Under the pieces are notes generated by a model, which saw nothing but the letters and a program-made list of their open reading frames with translations, ran no database searches and had not been told where the DNA came from. 64,000 nucleotides of DNA from contig NC_081151.1 in assembly GCF_958295425.1 (NCBI RefSeq), forward strand, positions 16,216,606 through 16,280,605. Direction: 5' to 3'. Below, piece by piece: positions 34,969 to 45,839 of the stretch. The translations under genes and the position numbers were made by a program. Within the stretch, counting starts at the first letter, position 1. The number at the start of each line of letters is the position of its first letter. This stretch comes from Solea solea (taxonomy: Eukaryota > Chordata > Actinopteri > Pleuronectiformes > Soleidae).

Positions 34969-35048
34969 TTATTATTATTATTATTGTTATTATTATTATT
35001 ATTATTATCATTATTGTTAATAATGATAATAATACTAATAATAATAAT
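34969..35048. repeat. ATT/AAT microsatellite
   Basis: ATT runs turning into AAT runs, able to form an imperfect hairpin. A similar tract is at 55600-55693 in the last cassette. The family E relic expected in this spacer has been deleted. Confidence 0.85.
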
Positions 35049-35525
35049 ACATATTTTCTGTGTCCAAACCATGCATAATCACATAAAAAATATTAATTAC
35101 GTGTGTATCACACACTCTTTTGAAGATCAAATTAAAATAATTATTGACGGAAATGCCATTTAAAAATATGTTTTGGGTATTTTCACAATAACAGTTCCTC
35201 TAAAATTATAATTGCTACCAATTCTTTATGTGTGTATTTTTAGATATCAAAAAGATTAGAAGAAGAGAGAAAAAGAAAGTACTTTGAAATACTGTGAGTA
35301 TTGGTGTGTAAGGTGCATCTTTGCCTACCATAAAATGAAATAAAAAGGCTGTAAAAGGTTTTTATGTAAAAAAACAAAAAAAAAAACAAAGGAAAAACTG
35401 CCTGACCCCTGACATCTCGCCCGCAGAACGGTCCTACACATCCTGGACAGGTGGGGGCCAGGTGCGGGTTCTCCGACGAGCTGACTCATTGGCTGGCTGG
35501 TCGGGATGTTGCCGATGAAAGTTGA

Positions 35526-36860
35526 TCACGAGGTTGGGGTCCAAGATGTGGCGAGCAGGAACCCAAGATCTCTCCTCAGGACCGTAACCTCCCAGTCCAC
35601 AAGGTACTGGAGACCCCTACCCCGCCACCGAGAACGGATTAAGCGGCGCACTGCATACACTGGACCGCCGTCGACCATTCGTGGAGGGAGAGGTGGTGGT
35701 GCCGCGGGGACCATGGGGCTGTTGTGGACTGGCTTAACCTTGGAGACATGGAAGGTAGGGTGCACTTTCATGGAACGTGGGAGTTTCAACTGGACTGTCA
35801 CTGGGTTGATGACCCTCTGGATGGTGAAAGGCCCAATGAACTTAGGTGCCATCTTTCTGGATTCCACCCGGAGAGATAAGTCTTGGGTGGAGAGCCACAC
35901 TTGCTGACCCGCTTGGTAGATAGGTGTAGCAGTACGGCGGCGGTTGGCATTGGCAGCATAACGACCTACAGAACGGAGGAGGGTGGAGCGAGCTTGGAGC
36001 CATGTTCTGCGGCAGCGACGGATGAAGGCTTGGAATGATGGACAAGAGAGCTCCTTCTCTTGGGCTGGAAACAGTGGTGGTTGATAGCCGTAAGCACACT
36101 GGAACGGAGAGAGGCCAGTAGAAGAGCAGACAAGGGAGTTGTGAGCATATTCAACCCACAATAGTTGTGACGCCCAGGAAGAGGGGTTCTGGGAGGCCAC
36201 GCACCGCAGGGCTGTTTCCAGTTCTTGATTCATACGCTCAGTCTGTCCATTGGTCTGGGGATGGAATCCAGAGGACAGACTGGCAGTAGCACCAAGTAGA
36301 CTGCAGAGCTCCCTCCAAAAAACGGAAGAAAACTGGGGACCACGGTCTGACACCACATCGACAGGGAGTCCGTGCAGACGGAAAACATGGAGCAGAACCA
36401 CTTGGGCAGTCTCTTTAGCAGTGGGAAGCTTGGGCAGAGGCACAAAGTGGACCATCTTGCTGACGCGGTCCACAATGGTCAGGATGACAGTGTGACCATC
36501 AGAGGTGGGAAGACCGGTGACAAAGTCCACAGATATGTGAGACCATGGGCGGTGAGGAACAGGAAGAGGTCGTAGCAGCCCAGCAGGAGGCCGACGGGAG
36601 GTCTTATGTTGGCTGCAGGTTGGACAGGCCTTGACGAATTCCTGGATGTCCTCCTGCAAGGTGGGCCACCAGAAACGTTGGAGGAGGGCATGCCGTGTCC
36701 GTTGAACACCAGGGTGGCAGGAGAGCTTGGAGGAGTGGGCCCATTGTAACACCTCTGACCTCAGTGCTGGTGGGACAAAAAGGCAGTTGGATGGGCAGGA
36801 GCTGGGGCCCGGCTGTCCTTCTGTGGCTGCCCTCACCTTCTCCTCAATGTCCCAGGTCAA
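35526..36860 (-). pseudogene. Gypsy integrase with broken chromodomain
   Basis: A 444-residue open frame. It has an H-H-C-C zinc-binding region (near residues 41-85), the catalytic core with D-F-V-T-G, S-D-R-G-P-Q-F and [10 protein letters not shown], and a C-terminal chromodomain that would guide integration to chromatin marks. Within the chromodomain, after V-D-W-E, the frame shifts and the tail is nonsense. The integrase core looks complete, but the 5' link to RNase H is also frameshifted. Confidence 0.85.
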
Positions 36861-37033
36861 CGTGGCTACAAGGCAGGATGTAGGGAGGATGGTCCCAGCC
36901 CTATCAACAGAATTCTCTGTCCTCTGGAACTGTCAGGACAGGGCGTCAGGCTTGACATTGCGGGAACCAGGACGGTAAGAGAGGGTGAAGTTGAACCGGG
37001 CAAAGATCAGGGACCAGCGGGCCTGGCGAGAGT

Positions 37034-38287
37034 TCAGTCTTTTTGCAGAGCGTATGTACTCCAAATTCTTGTGATCTGTCCAAGAAAAGGTTCCTTCGTG
37101 TCCTCCAACCAATGGCGCCACTCTTCTAAGGCCATCTTTACTGCCAAAAGCTCCCTGTTACCAATGTCGTAGTTTGTTTCTGCAGAGGACAGACGTCGGG
37201 AGAAGAAGGGACAGGGATGGAGCTTTTGGTCAGTGCATGAGCGTTGAGACAAGACGGCCCCCACCCCAACATCGGAGGCATCCACCTCGACCACAAACTG
37301 GCGTTCAGAGTCAGGCATCAGGAGGATGGGCGATGAGGTGAACCGATCCTTGAGGAACTGGAAGGCCGCTGCAGCTGCAGAAGACCACTGGAAGGGCACT
37401 TTGGGGGAGGTCAGAGCGGTAAGAGGGGCTGCTACTGAGCTGTAGTTGCGGATGAAGCAACGGTAGAAGTTGGCGAACCCCAGGAAGCGCTGAAGCTGCT
37501 TGCGGTTCTCCGGAACAGGCCAGGAGGTAACAGCTGAGACCTTGGCTGGGTCCATTTGGATGCTGCCTTGTGCCACAATGTACCCCAGAAAAGATGCTGA
37601 AGGGACATGGAACTCACACTTTTCTGCTTTAACGTACAGGGAGTTCTCGAAGAGGACGGACTGGACATGATGAATGTGTTGCTCTTTGGACCGGGAGAAG
37701 ATGAGTATATCATCAAGGTAAACAAAGACAAACTGGTTGATCATGTCCCGGAGTACATCATTAATCAGAGCCTGGAAGACGGCAGGGGCATTGGTGAGGC
37801 CAAACGGCATTACGAGGTACTCGTGGTGTCCGGTAGGGGTGTTGAATGCCGTCTTCCATTCGTCTCCTTCTCTGATGCGGACGAGGTGGTAGGCATTGCG
37901 TAGGTCAAGTTTGGAGAAAATGGTGGCCCCCTGGAGCAGTTCAAAGGCAGTGGAGATGAGTGGCAGTGGGTAACAATTCTTTACCGTGATCATATTCAGT
38001 CCTCTGTAATCTATGCAGGGTCTCAATGTCTTGTCCTTCTTCTCAACAAAGAAAAACCCTGCTCCAGCAGGGGACGAAGAGGGACGAATGATGCCTGCGG
38101 CCAGGGAGTCATTTATGTACGTCTCCATGGCCCCTTTTTCAGGTTCAGACAGGGAGTACAGGCGACCCTTGGGAGGTGATGAACCAGGCAGGAGATCAAT
38201 GGCGCAGTCATAGGGGCGGTGTGGAGGCAGAGAGGTGGCTCTGGCTTTACTGAAGACCTGGCGGAAGTCGTGGTACTCGGGTGGCAC
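37034..38287 (-). pseudogene. Gypsy reverse transcriptase and RNase H
   Basis: A 417-residue open frame: reverse transcriptase with Y-L-D-D-I-L at the active site near residue 200 and [10 protein letters not shown] near 90. RNase H begins at [10 protein letters not shown] near 330. The frame breaks near 37100, and the rest of RNase H continues in another frame at 36933-37121. Copies element RNA into DNA in working relatives. Confidence 0.88.
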
Positions 38288-38472
38288 CCCATTGAGGTCA
38301 GGTGAAGAATTTGAGCTAGACCCGGAGTGATGAAGCGGAGCTGAGGCTTGCTGCAGGCACCTCTGATGACAGGAGGAACTCCACTCCCGGATGGCCCCAG
38401 TTGCCCAGTCGATGTGAGGATTGTGAAGACGAAGCCATGGATATCCCAGGATAAGTGGCAGGCAGGAAGAGC

Positions 38473-39547
38473 TCAGGATGTGAAACCGGACTGTTTCATG
38501 ATGATTACCAGAAAGCAGCAGGTGAACAGGAGAGGTCTGATGCGTGATCCATCTAAGGCTCTAGCAAGAACCGGATGAGGCAAAGGAACCTGCTCAAGGC
38601 CCAGCTGAAGGACCACCTCCTCGTCAATGATGCTGGCATCAGCCCCAGAGTCAATGAAGATAGCCAAGGTGTGGGGGCCATCTGGAAGGAGAAGGCGGCC
38701 TTGGAGCAGGGATCGCTGGCTTTGGGGAGGTGACAGGGTAGTTGAGCTCACCAGGATCTCCCCGACTACTGATGAGCTCTGGCTCTTGCTGGACAGCCGG
38801 GGATCTAGTGTCCCGCTGCCCCCCTGACGCTTCTCTCGTCGACGAGTCTGGACATGAAGATCGATGCGGACAGCTAAGTCAATCACCCTGTCCAAGGTGA
38901 GGGAGGTGTCATGTGAAACCAGTTCATCTTTGATGTAATCAGCCAACCCATGGAGAAAGGCATCACAGAGAGCTGCACTGTTCCAACCACTTTGGCTGGC
39001 TCTGGTGCGGAAGTCAATGGAATAGTCAGCCACTGTTCGTTCGCCTTGTTTCAGTCCCATCAGTCCCCTTGCTGATTCAGAACCAGAATTCACAAATCCA
39101 AAAACCTTCCGAAGCTCAGCAGCAAACAGGTCAAAAGAAGCACAGGCTGGAGACCGCCTCTCCCACTCAGCTGTTCCCCATAGTCGAGCTCTGCCCGTCA
39201 GGTGGTTGATGACAAACGCTACCTTTGCCGGTTCTGTGGCGAAGGTGCCGGGCTGCAGGGCAAACAGAAGAGAAGTCTCTCGATCTCCGTCATAACGCTC
39301 CGGGGTTGGAGATAGAGCATAAAGGTGGTAAAGGTGCAGAAGGTGAGGCAAACCCAGCAGATGAGGGGAGCTGGGTTAGTTGAGCTGCTAGCTGTCGCAT
39401 CTGTGCAGCTAAAGCTGCTAATGTTTGTCCCTGAGTCTCAGCAGCCGGTCTGGCTTCAGCAGCAGTCATCATGGCCTCGTGTTGCTGCATGACGTCCTCA
39501 ATTCTCTCGAGGCGACTCAGTGGTGAGTGATTGTGTGCTGGGTCCAT
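38473..39547 (-). pseudogene. Gypsy gag and protease
   Basis: Gag starts with an M-D-P start near 39547 and a coiled-coil-like A/Q-rich stretch. A frameshift near 39300 moves it to the 292-residue frame 38473-39351, which has the sushi-type gag core (P-E-R-Y-D-G-D, L-T-G-R-A-R-L-W). The protease active site D-S-G-A-D appears near residue 235. I could not find the C-C-H-C zinc knuckle expected between gag and protease, so an internal deletion is likely. Confidence 0.82.
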
Positions 39548-39565
39548 AGTTTGGCCAGATTGTAC

Positions 39566-39830
39566 TGTTACGGGTGTTGCAGCACAAACAAGCAGGTTTA
39601 CTTTAACAGTCTTTATTTGACACCAAAGTATATAAAGTATAGCAGGAAAGGTAAAGGAAAGGTAGCAGGATTCGAACCCGGGTCTTCCAGGTGCCAGGCA
39701 AGCAGGTTAGCAGAGGGCCACAGAGAAGGTCAGAAGTCTGGAACTCGTGAGCATTTAAAGGCTGAGTGCCACTCAGCGGCAGGCAGACGAATAGCAGGAA
39801 ACCAACAGGCAGAACTTGAGGTCAGGGACA
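39566..39830 (-). repeat. Gypsy 5' LTR, possibly truncated
   Basis: On the minus strand it ends ...CCCGTAACA next to the gag leader. It contains a perfect Pol III B-box GGTTCGAATCC (39668-39678). Its outer edge abuts V-B sequence without a clear target duplication. Confidence 0.7.
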
Positions 39831-39835
39831 GAAGC

Positions 39836-40113
39836 GTCCTGTTTGTACCACAGGATTACATTGTAGCTGCTTATACTGTGCGAACAGCTGATCTCTTTGT
39901 CGACAGATTCCCCGCTTCTCTTTGTGATGAAAGGAGGTATCTGGACGACACGGTTGGTATCAGAAGCACCTGTGGGGGAAAAAGAACATAACATGAATGC
40001 AGGATTGTAAACTGTTAAGTTTACATTGTGTTACTCTGCAGTGTTGTCGTTTTTGTCTTACCTTTATTTCCTGGTAACTGAAGAAAACAACAGATAAAAA
40101 CCATGAAAATCAT
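39836..40113 (-). pseudogene. Truncated TRBV-B pseudogene
   Basis: Leader exon 40062-40113; V exon from acceptor 39969 to about 39836, covering FR1, CDR1 (S-Y-N-V) and the start of FR2. The remainder, with second Cys and RSS, is replaced by the gypsy element. It cannot recombine. Confidence 0.88.
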
Positions 40114-40257
40114 GTTAAAGGTATTGAAGATATAAGCCCGGGTGATTGAGCACCTGTGGATGGGATCGCTTTACAACTACAGTGATGAAGGGACAGCAGG
40201 GTAACAGCACAGCTGCAGTAAATAGAGATGATCTAACTTCATTCGCTGAGGTTTGTT

Positions 40258-40269
40258 GCCCCCTGCTGG
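40258..40269 (-). promoter_or_regulatory. CTCF-consensus match upstream of truncated V-B
   Basis: CCAGCAGGGGGC on the minus strand, 145 bases above the leader ATG. Kept although the gene is dead. Confidence 0.42.
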
Positions 40270-40793
40270 TGTGACAAATACTGCAAGTGGCGTCAGTCGA
40301 GGTGCTCGGTCATTTCAGTCATTTCAGCTCAGTGCTGTCCTTTGTTGTGAGGCTTTATCTCAAGGAGACTTATCGAGCTATGACGCTGCACACAGGTCGT
40401 TTCTCTGGGCTCATGAAAAGTTTTCTTTTGCGATGTTTGTGCTTCTCAAAGGAGAGCGACCGTACACTGTAAATACACCCTAAAATACCTGGTTCATTTC
40501 TTTGGCTTTTTCAATGTTAAATGAAGGATATACGTTTGTTAGAAACAATGAAGTTGCCTGTAAATATTTGAACACAAATGTAGACCTAAAAGTGTTATGA
40601 AGTGACTTTTTGAAATATTATTTTGTTGATTCCATGTATTATTTGTACAATTGTGTATAATATTTAGTGTAAATGTATTCAGTGTAATAAATATGATTAT
40701 TTATATTATTGCAACATGTCAAAGAAGGAATGGTGAGAATGTGTGGTGCTTGAGGTCCCCCTACAGTCCATAATAAAAACGAGATTTGGTGAG

Positions 40794-40832
40794 TGTTTTT
40801 GTTCAGCTTCCACAGACGTCTGTGTCACTGTG
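40794..40832 (-). other. 23-RSS of TRBV-A4
   Basis: Heptamer CACAGTG 40826-40832, spacer 23, nonamer ACAAAAACA 40794-40802. Confidence 0.93.
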
Positions 40833-41269
40833 TTCACTCACAGCACAGAAATACAAGCCTTTATCTCCTGACTCCAGGTTCTTCACTGTGAATGTGCCGC
40901 TACGAGCGTCAGGTTTCTCAGCCGAAAACTTTTCTTTGCTGAAATCTCCAAAGTCGAAATCTTTATCGGCTGGTGTTGTCAAAACAATTAGCTCCATGGT
41001 TTCTCCCAGCAGTTGTCTGAACCAGTACATCTGGTAATATAATTCCCCCTTGGTGTGGCTGCAGTGTATTGTAGCATTGTTGTCGCCCTTGTTTTTCCAC
41101 AGTATGGGGGTTTGTGTCACATCAGTCCCTGCATAAAAACCTGCGTTCACAAGAGTAAGAGTTAAAAAAATCTTTATAATATTATCTGGTGTTTCCTTTA
41201 ATGACTTAACTGATCATTACCTGCGGTCCACAGTAAAGAGAGAGACAGCGCGATGATGATTTTATCCAT
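40833..41269 (-). CDS. trbv: T-cell receptor beta-type V segment A4
   Basis: Leader exon 41221-41269, V exon 40833-41128. Near-twin of A3, with the same G-E-L-Y-Y and R-Q-L-L-G-E, but K to E in FR3 (F-S-A-E-K-P-D). It lies 10 kb upstream of A3 with the gypsy element between. Frame and RSS intact. Confidence 0.83.
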
Positions 41270-42105
41270 TTTCTGACTGAACCTCACTCTCATACAGTTA
41301 CTCTATAGAGATATAAGGTGTTGCAGGTGGGCGTGTCACTGCATTATGTGAGGTGATCATGTGACACTGACATTTAATACGTCACCTACATAGACTGAGT
41401 GAAGAGGCCAGATGCTTTCCTATGATGGACTTATTTATTTTGATATTTAAAGTAGGAATTATAAATTTCATTATAAAACAATCTGTCAATGTAAGAAAAT
41501 CCATAAAAAATATGCTTTTGTTGGTTTTACACAGACTAATTTTGTTGTTAATAATGATGATAATAATAATAATAGTACATTCAATTAAATGTATTATTAC
41601 TTAAGTAGGATTCAGTTGTTTTGCAACCCTTATTTAAACACGTTCTTAAAACAGCAGATCAGAAACTTCATGATCGGGGAATTAAGGTCAAATCTATTCA
41701 TGTAGCAAACTTGTGGAGAGGAATGATTTTTGTGAAATCAAGCCAGAGATTAACATGGATTTTCCTCGGCCTCTAGGTTAATCTCAAACGGATGATTTCA
41801 GGGCTCGGACTCAAATATTTCACAGAGCGTCCTATTTGTTTTTTTGAAACAATTTCACAAATGTTCTCTGTGTTCTTTGTCTTCTGTGATTATAAACTCA
41901 TAATTGACTGACATTTTAGAAAATGGAGACACTAACTTGTGAATTCAAGCGTCTTTTACGATCAGCAATTGCAGGATTTGAGATTTTATCATTTTGGCAT
42001 GAAGAAACTTCCTGACCACAAACGTCACAAACTTTATTTCCGTTCCTTAATGACATGGTGTCGTGTCAGATGAGGTCTCTGGTTTGTATGAAGGCTGAGT
42101 GCAGG

Positions 42106-42144
42106 TGTTTTTGTATTGACGGTAGGAAACAGTGAGGCACTGTG
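42106..42144 (-). other. 23-RSS of split TRBV-B6
   Basis: Heptamer CACAGTG 42138-42144, spacer 23, nonamer ACAAAAACA 42106-42114. It is intact but separated from the 5' part of its gene by 9.1 kb. Confidence 0.93.
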
Positions 42145-42191
42145 CTGACTGGCTGCACAGAAATAAACACCACTGTCATTCACTGAGAGAC
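42145..42191 (-). pseudogene. TRBV-B6, 3' part of split V exon
   Basis: The last 47 bases of the V exon, coding the end of FR3 (N-D-S-G-V-Y-F-C-A-A-S-Q) up to the RSS. The 5' part resumes at 51287 beyond the LTR element. The four bases AGAC (42188-42191) are the target duplication. Confidence 0.92.
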
Positions 42192-42791
42192 TGTCGTTTT
42201 TGTCAGGCTTCCTTCTTCTTCTGAACGATAGGTGATGAGTTGATGATGCAGGAAAAGACCTCACTGACACAGGACTTGTACTGAACAAAGGGATTTTATT
42301 TAGTTACAAGTCAGGCGTCAGAACCAAGCCGCCACAGCAGCTTGGGAGAATGTGCTCCTGCCGAATCTCCGAACAATTCTGCCTCAGAAAAGCAAAAACC
42401 AACACTATATAGATTCTCTAACACTCCTATTTGCAGGCATCACATGTTTTGACCCCCGCCTTTCTCCTTTTTCTATAATACAACAACTTGGAAAACAAGT
42501 TGGGTCCAGATATTCCATACTGTCCCATGATCTTTAAATTGGACAATATCACCATTTAGTCAAACAAGAGACATCTATATTTCCTAACTAACCATATCCA
42601 AGACAGACCCTCAAGCTTCCTGTCCTATACAGGATGCCTATTGTACAACGTATGGTCTGACTTGTCATGTGTCCAAGAGACCTTCTTGTCTCATAGTTAC
42701 TTATTAATGTCAATCTTCAATACATTTAAGTATTAGACATTAGCTGTGTTAATGTGTTCTTCTTAGTTCATATACTTCATCAGATACTACA
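42192..42791 (-). repeat. 3' LTR of the young retroelement
   Basis: On the minus strand TGTAGTATCTG...AAAACGACA. The single difference from the partner LTR is near 42511 (TTCC here, TACC at 51010). Confidence 0.92.
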
Positions 42792-44224
42792 TTCCCCCCT
42801 TCGGGACTCCATAGAGTCTCGAAAACGCAGAATAATTAACACAACTATGTCGCTTAGTCGCATTGACATAATAACGCTTGCCTGCTTGCTTCAACAAAAT
42901 TCCCTTCATTCAGTCTTTTATCTAATTTGAGAAACAGTTTGAAACTTCAATTTTAGGATCAGCTAATTGAGTAATTTCCTATTTGATGTCCTATTCGCAC
43001 ATTATTTCAACTATTTTAGACTAGGTATACTAATCATCTACCTTACTTAAATCAAATTCGGCTACACTTAGCCACATCCGTCGATCTCCTTCCAGCCACA
43101 CTTCTTTAAAACAACTACTCTTTAAGTGTACGTGTAAGGGAACCTAGGATCAGCTGTTATCTCCCCATCAGAAAAACCACCCCTCCTAAAAGGTGGGAAA
43201 AAGACTAGGAGACCTTTTCTGGAATAAAATTGGAGAAACTCCCATCCTTGAGCCAATCAGGACAAGAAGTCTCCATTAAAATTTTAACAATTACCATTTA
43301 TATTCTAATTTTATGACCCTTTGCCAATTGGTCATATAATTCACATTTTCTCTATCGATGTTATCAAACAGTAATATTGATGTACAACAGAAAGATTTCA
43401 AACATCTATATCAATGTCAGAGATTATGTCACAAAAACAAAATTCAGGTTTCTGTATGTAAACCATTCACAATCATATCATTCCATGTGTTATTCAAACT
43501 TCAAACTTCAGTAGTGTTGCCTCCTAATACAATGTAATATAATGTAATGTCCAGAGTACGTTGAATCAGTGTATCCATACTGTCGTGTTCAGGGCCCCCA
43601 GTCCATTCTTTCCTTTGCTGCTGTTTTGAGCCGTTGCTCCCTTGTACTTGAAGATGTTTCCTGAAAAAAAAACATTCAAACCAGTTTGTTCGATTGACAC
43701 AACGGCATGCTTCTTTAGCCTGGATTGCTGATGATGTTGGTCTCATAGCAGTACAGGATTCTTCTTTCACTGGCTCATTCCATTTCTCTTTGGACCCCCT
43801 TCTGGTGCATGGGTTCACAGACAGCATGAGTCAACTTCCTTGTCTTGAGCCAGGAAACCACCATCTTTTCTGAAAGTAAACAGATCTACAGACAAGACTA
43901 TGGAGGGCAGTCAGCTAATGTGGGTTATTTGATAAAAACAATGCAATTGTGGGTACTTTCAGCAGCAGTATTAGCATAGGTCGACCTGTTAGCATTTCAT
44001 GCAGCATTAGCACTGGTGTGAATTAGCATGCAGTGACTCAACATACGTTCAATTCAGTGTAGTGTTAGTACACATTTCATTTAACTTAGTTGTCAACATT
44101 GCATCAATTCTCTTAAACCAAACCTTGACTTTGAATATGATATGATAGATACTTTCACATGTTGTTTGTTTCTTAGTTACCTTTAGGATATTTAATACAT
44201 GTCAACACAAATACTGACTTCAGA

Positions 44225-44440
44225 AACAATCCATCCCTTTTCACTGCTCCATCCTCCATGTGAGGATCGAAGAGGTGCTGTCCCAATCTGAGCTGACATA
44301 GGGCGATAGGTACACAATGGACAGTCAGTCCATCGCAGTGTCACATATAGACAAACAACCACTCACTCTCATACTCACACCTATAGTCAATTTAGAGCAT
44401 CCAATCTACCTAATCCCCAACTCGGAGATTAAATTTAGTT
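44225..44440. repeat. Older dispersed repeat relic inside the retroelement
   Basis: The stretch with CATAGGGCGATAGG, CAGTCCATCGCAG, ACAAACAACCACTCAC and TCAATTTAGAG resembles a very common teleost interspersed repeat. I cannot name its family with certainty. It is part of the mobile unit. Confidence 0.5.
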
Positions 44441-45129
44441 TAAATAATATTCAGTTCAAATCCAATATTCAATTCAAATCAAAAACATTTTTGATCAGTT
44501 TTTTCTGCTCCAAGGTTGTCAGACGGTACTATAATCCAATGACCAAAACGGTTCAGCACTATCACTATGTATTGATTTATTTTTTTCTAATGTCTACAGG
44601 GTTCATAATTAAATCCATCTAGGAATGAGATTCTGCGTGGACTACTTTTCATACAAAGCTTACAAATGTATGACATTTTCCATGCACAAATTTCTATTAC
44701 AAATGTATATAATTTTGTTTCATTATCTCAAATGCAAGTTCATTCTTATAACTTCCTTTTAATTTATTTTTCCAAAACTGTTCCAAAAATGTATTTCCAT
44801 TATTCCCCCCTCGCACAGACTTTAACTGTGCGAGTCCTAAACTAGATTTATCAATGACAAGTCACATTGAACTTAATTCCAATCCGCTAATATCTCGTTA
44901 CATCATGTTACTCTAAACATAGTGTCGTGCAGGGAAACAACATACATATTGCAATGGGAGTTAACACTTCAAACAATTGCTCTTTTGAAATCAAATAATC
45001 TTTTATCATTGATTTATAGTCTTCATTGCTAACTCACCACTTTCCTTAATCAATAAATGTTCACATTTGATTGTGTAATAGTCTTCTAATAGTCATAAGC
45101 TTGTTCACAACAGTATTCTTCCCAATTGA

Positions 45130-45623
45130 TTAATGGAACTTTAGGCAGAAGCCAAATTTGGCATTTTGGTCGTCAAAAGTTCCCCCCTTGTAAAAATATT
45201 CTCCCTTTAAATTTACTGAATTCACACCTTCACTTTGACCAGGCTGAGCTCCACAACCACGTTCCACACAATCAGGGTCAGCTTGTGAACTTGTGCAGTG
45301 TTTCACAATGTGTCCAGTTTCACCACATCCACAGCACACATCTGGTGTGGCAACATCATTTAAGTCATTGTTCATTGCTGTAAGTGACCTCGTCAACGTC
45401 ACTGTCCATCACTGGAACTTGTGTCTTCTTGTCATGGTCTTTTCAACACCCAAAGCTGTATCTGTGCCAGCTTTCTTGTCATGGTCTCAATTCCCATCTC
45501 AAGGATATGTTCACTTTTCAACGCCTCTGGGTCTGTTGTAGTGGGAGATTCACACAGTAATGCTCTCCACATCATCTGTTGATAAGCGTCGAATTTAGTC
45601 TCATCTGCCTTGGGATTCACCAT
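45130..45623 (-). pseudogene. Gag-like fragment with zinc knuckle
   Basis: Two short open frames in different frames. The upstream one (45432-45623) has a capsid-like stretch ending in a stop. The downstream one (45130-45402) carries C-x2-C-x4-H-x4-C (C-G-C-G-E-T-G-H-I-V-K-H-C), the nucleocapsid knuckle that binds retroelement RNA. It is broken and lacks a following protease. Position, about 5 kb from the 5' LTR, is unusual for gag. Confidence 0.65.
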
Positions 45624-45839
45624 CCATTTCGGAATTTGGAATGCAGTAGATTCTCCACTGCTGCTGTTCCAAGACCTGGAGTCTCAAAGTGCCAAGCTTT
45701 TCTTTCACTATTTTCTCCTCATAAGTTCTCATTCACTCACTAGCCCCTTCATGAATGTCTGGCAGTCTGGACGTCAGCCTCCCAAGGTCAAGTGTGTTAT
45801 ACATTACGACCCTCAGTGCCTTTAATCAAAATAGGATAT

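Larger units (their letters stand above)
35404..39830 (-). mobile_element. Ty3/gypsy retrotransposon of the chromodomain type, decayed
   Basis: From right to left on the minus strand: LTR (39566-39830), gag, protease, reverse transcriptase, RNase H, integrase and chromodomain. The order with integrase last is the Ty3/gypsy order, and the gag and chromodomain resemble the sushi group of fish. The left end keeps only about 11 bases of a possible second LTR. The flanks do not match each other: the left flank is the C-to-A spacer and the right flank is the middle of a V-B exon. A deletion therefore accompanied or followed insertion. Confidence 0.9.

Noticed and set aside
35506..38827. Plus-strand open frames of 60-130 codons across the gypsy element
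   Set aside because: They are antisense to gag-pol, which carries the recognisable catalytic motifs.
3254..41150. V-A frames starting with M-N-A-G
   Set aside because: That Met lies in the leader intron. The true start is the separate leader exon, supported by donor and acceptor sites.
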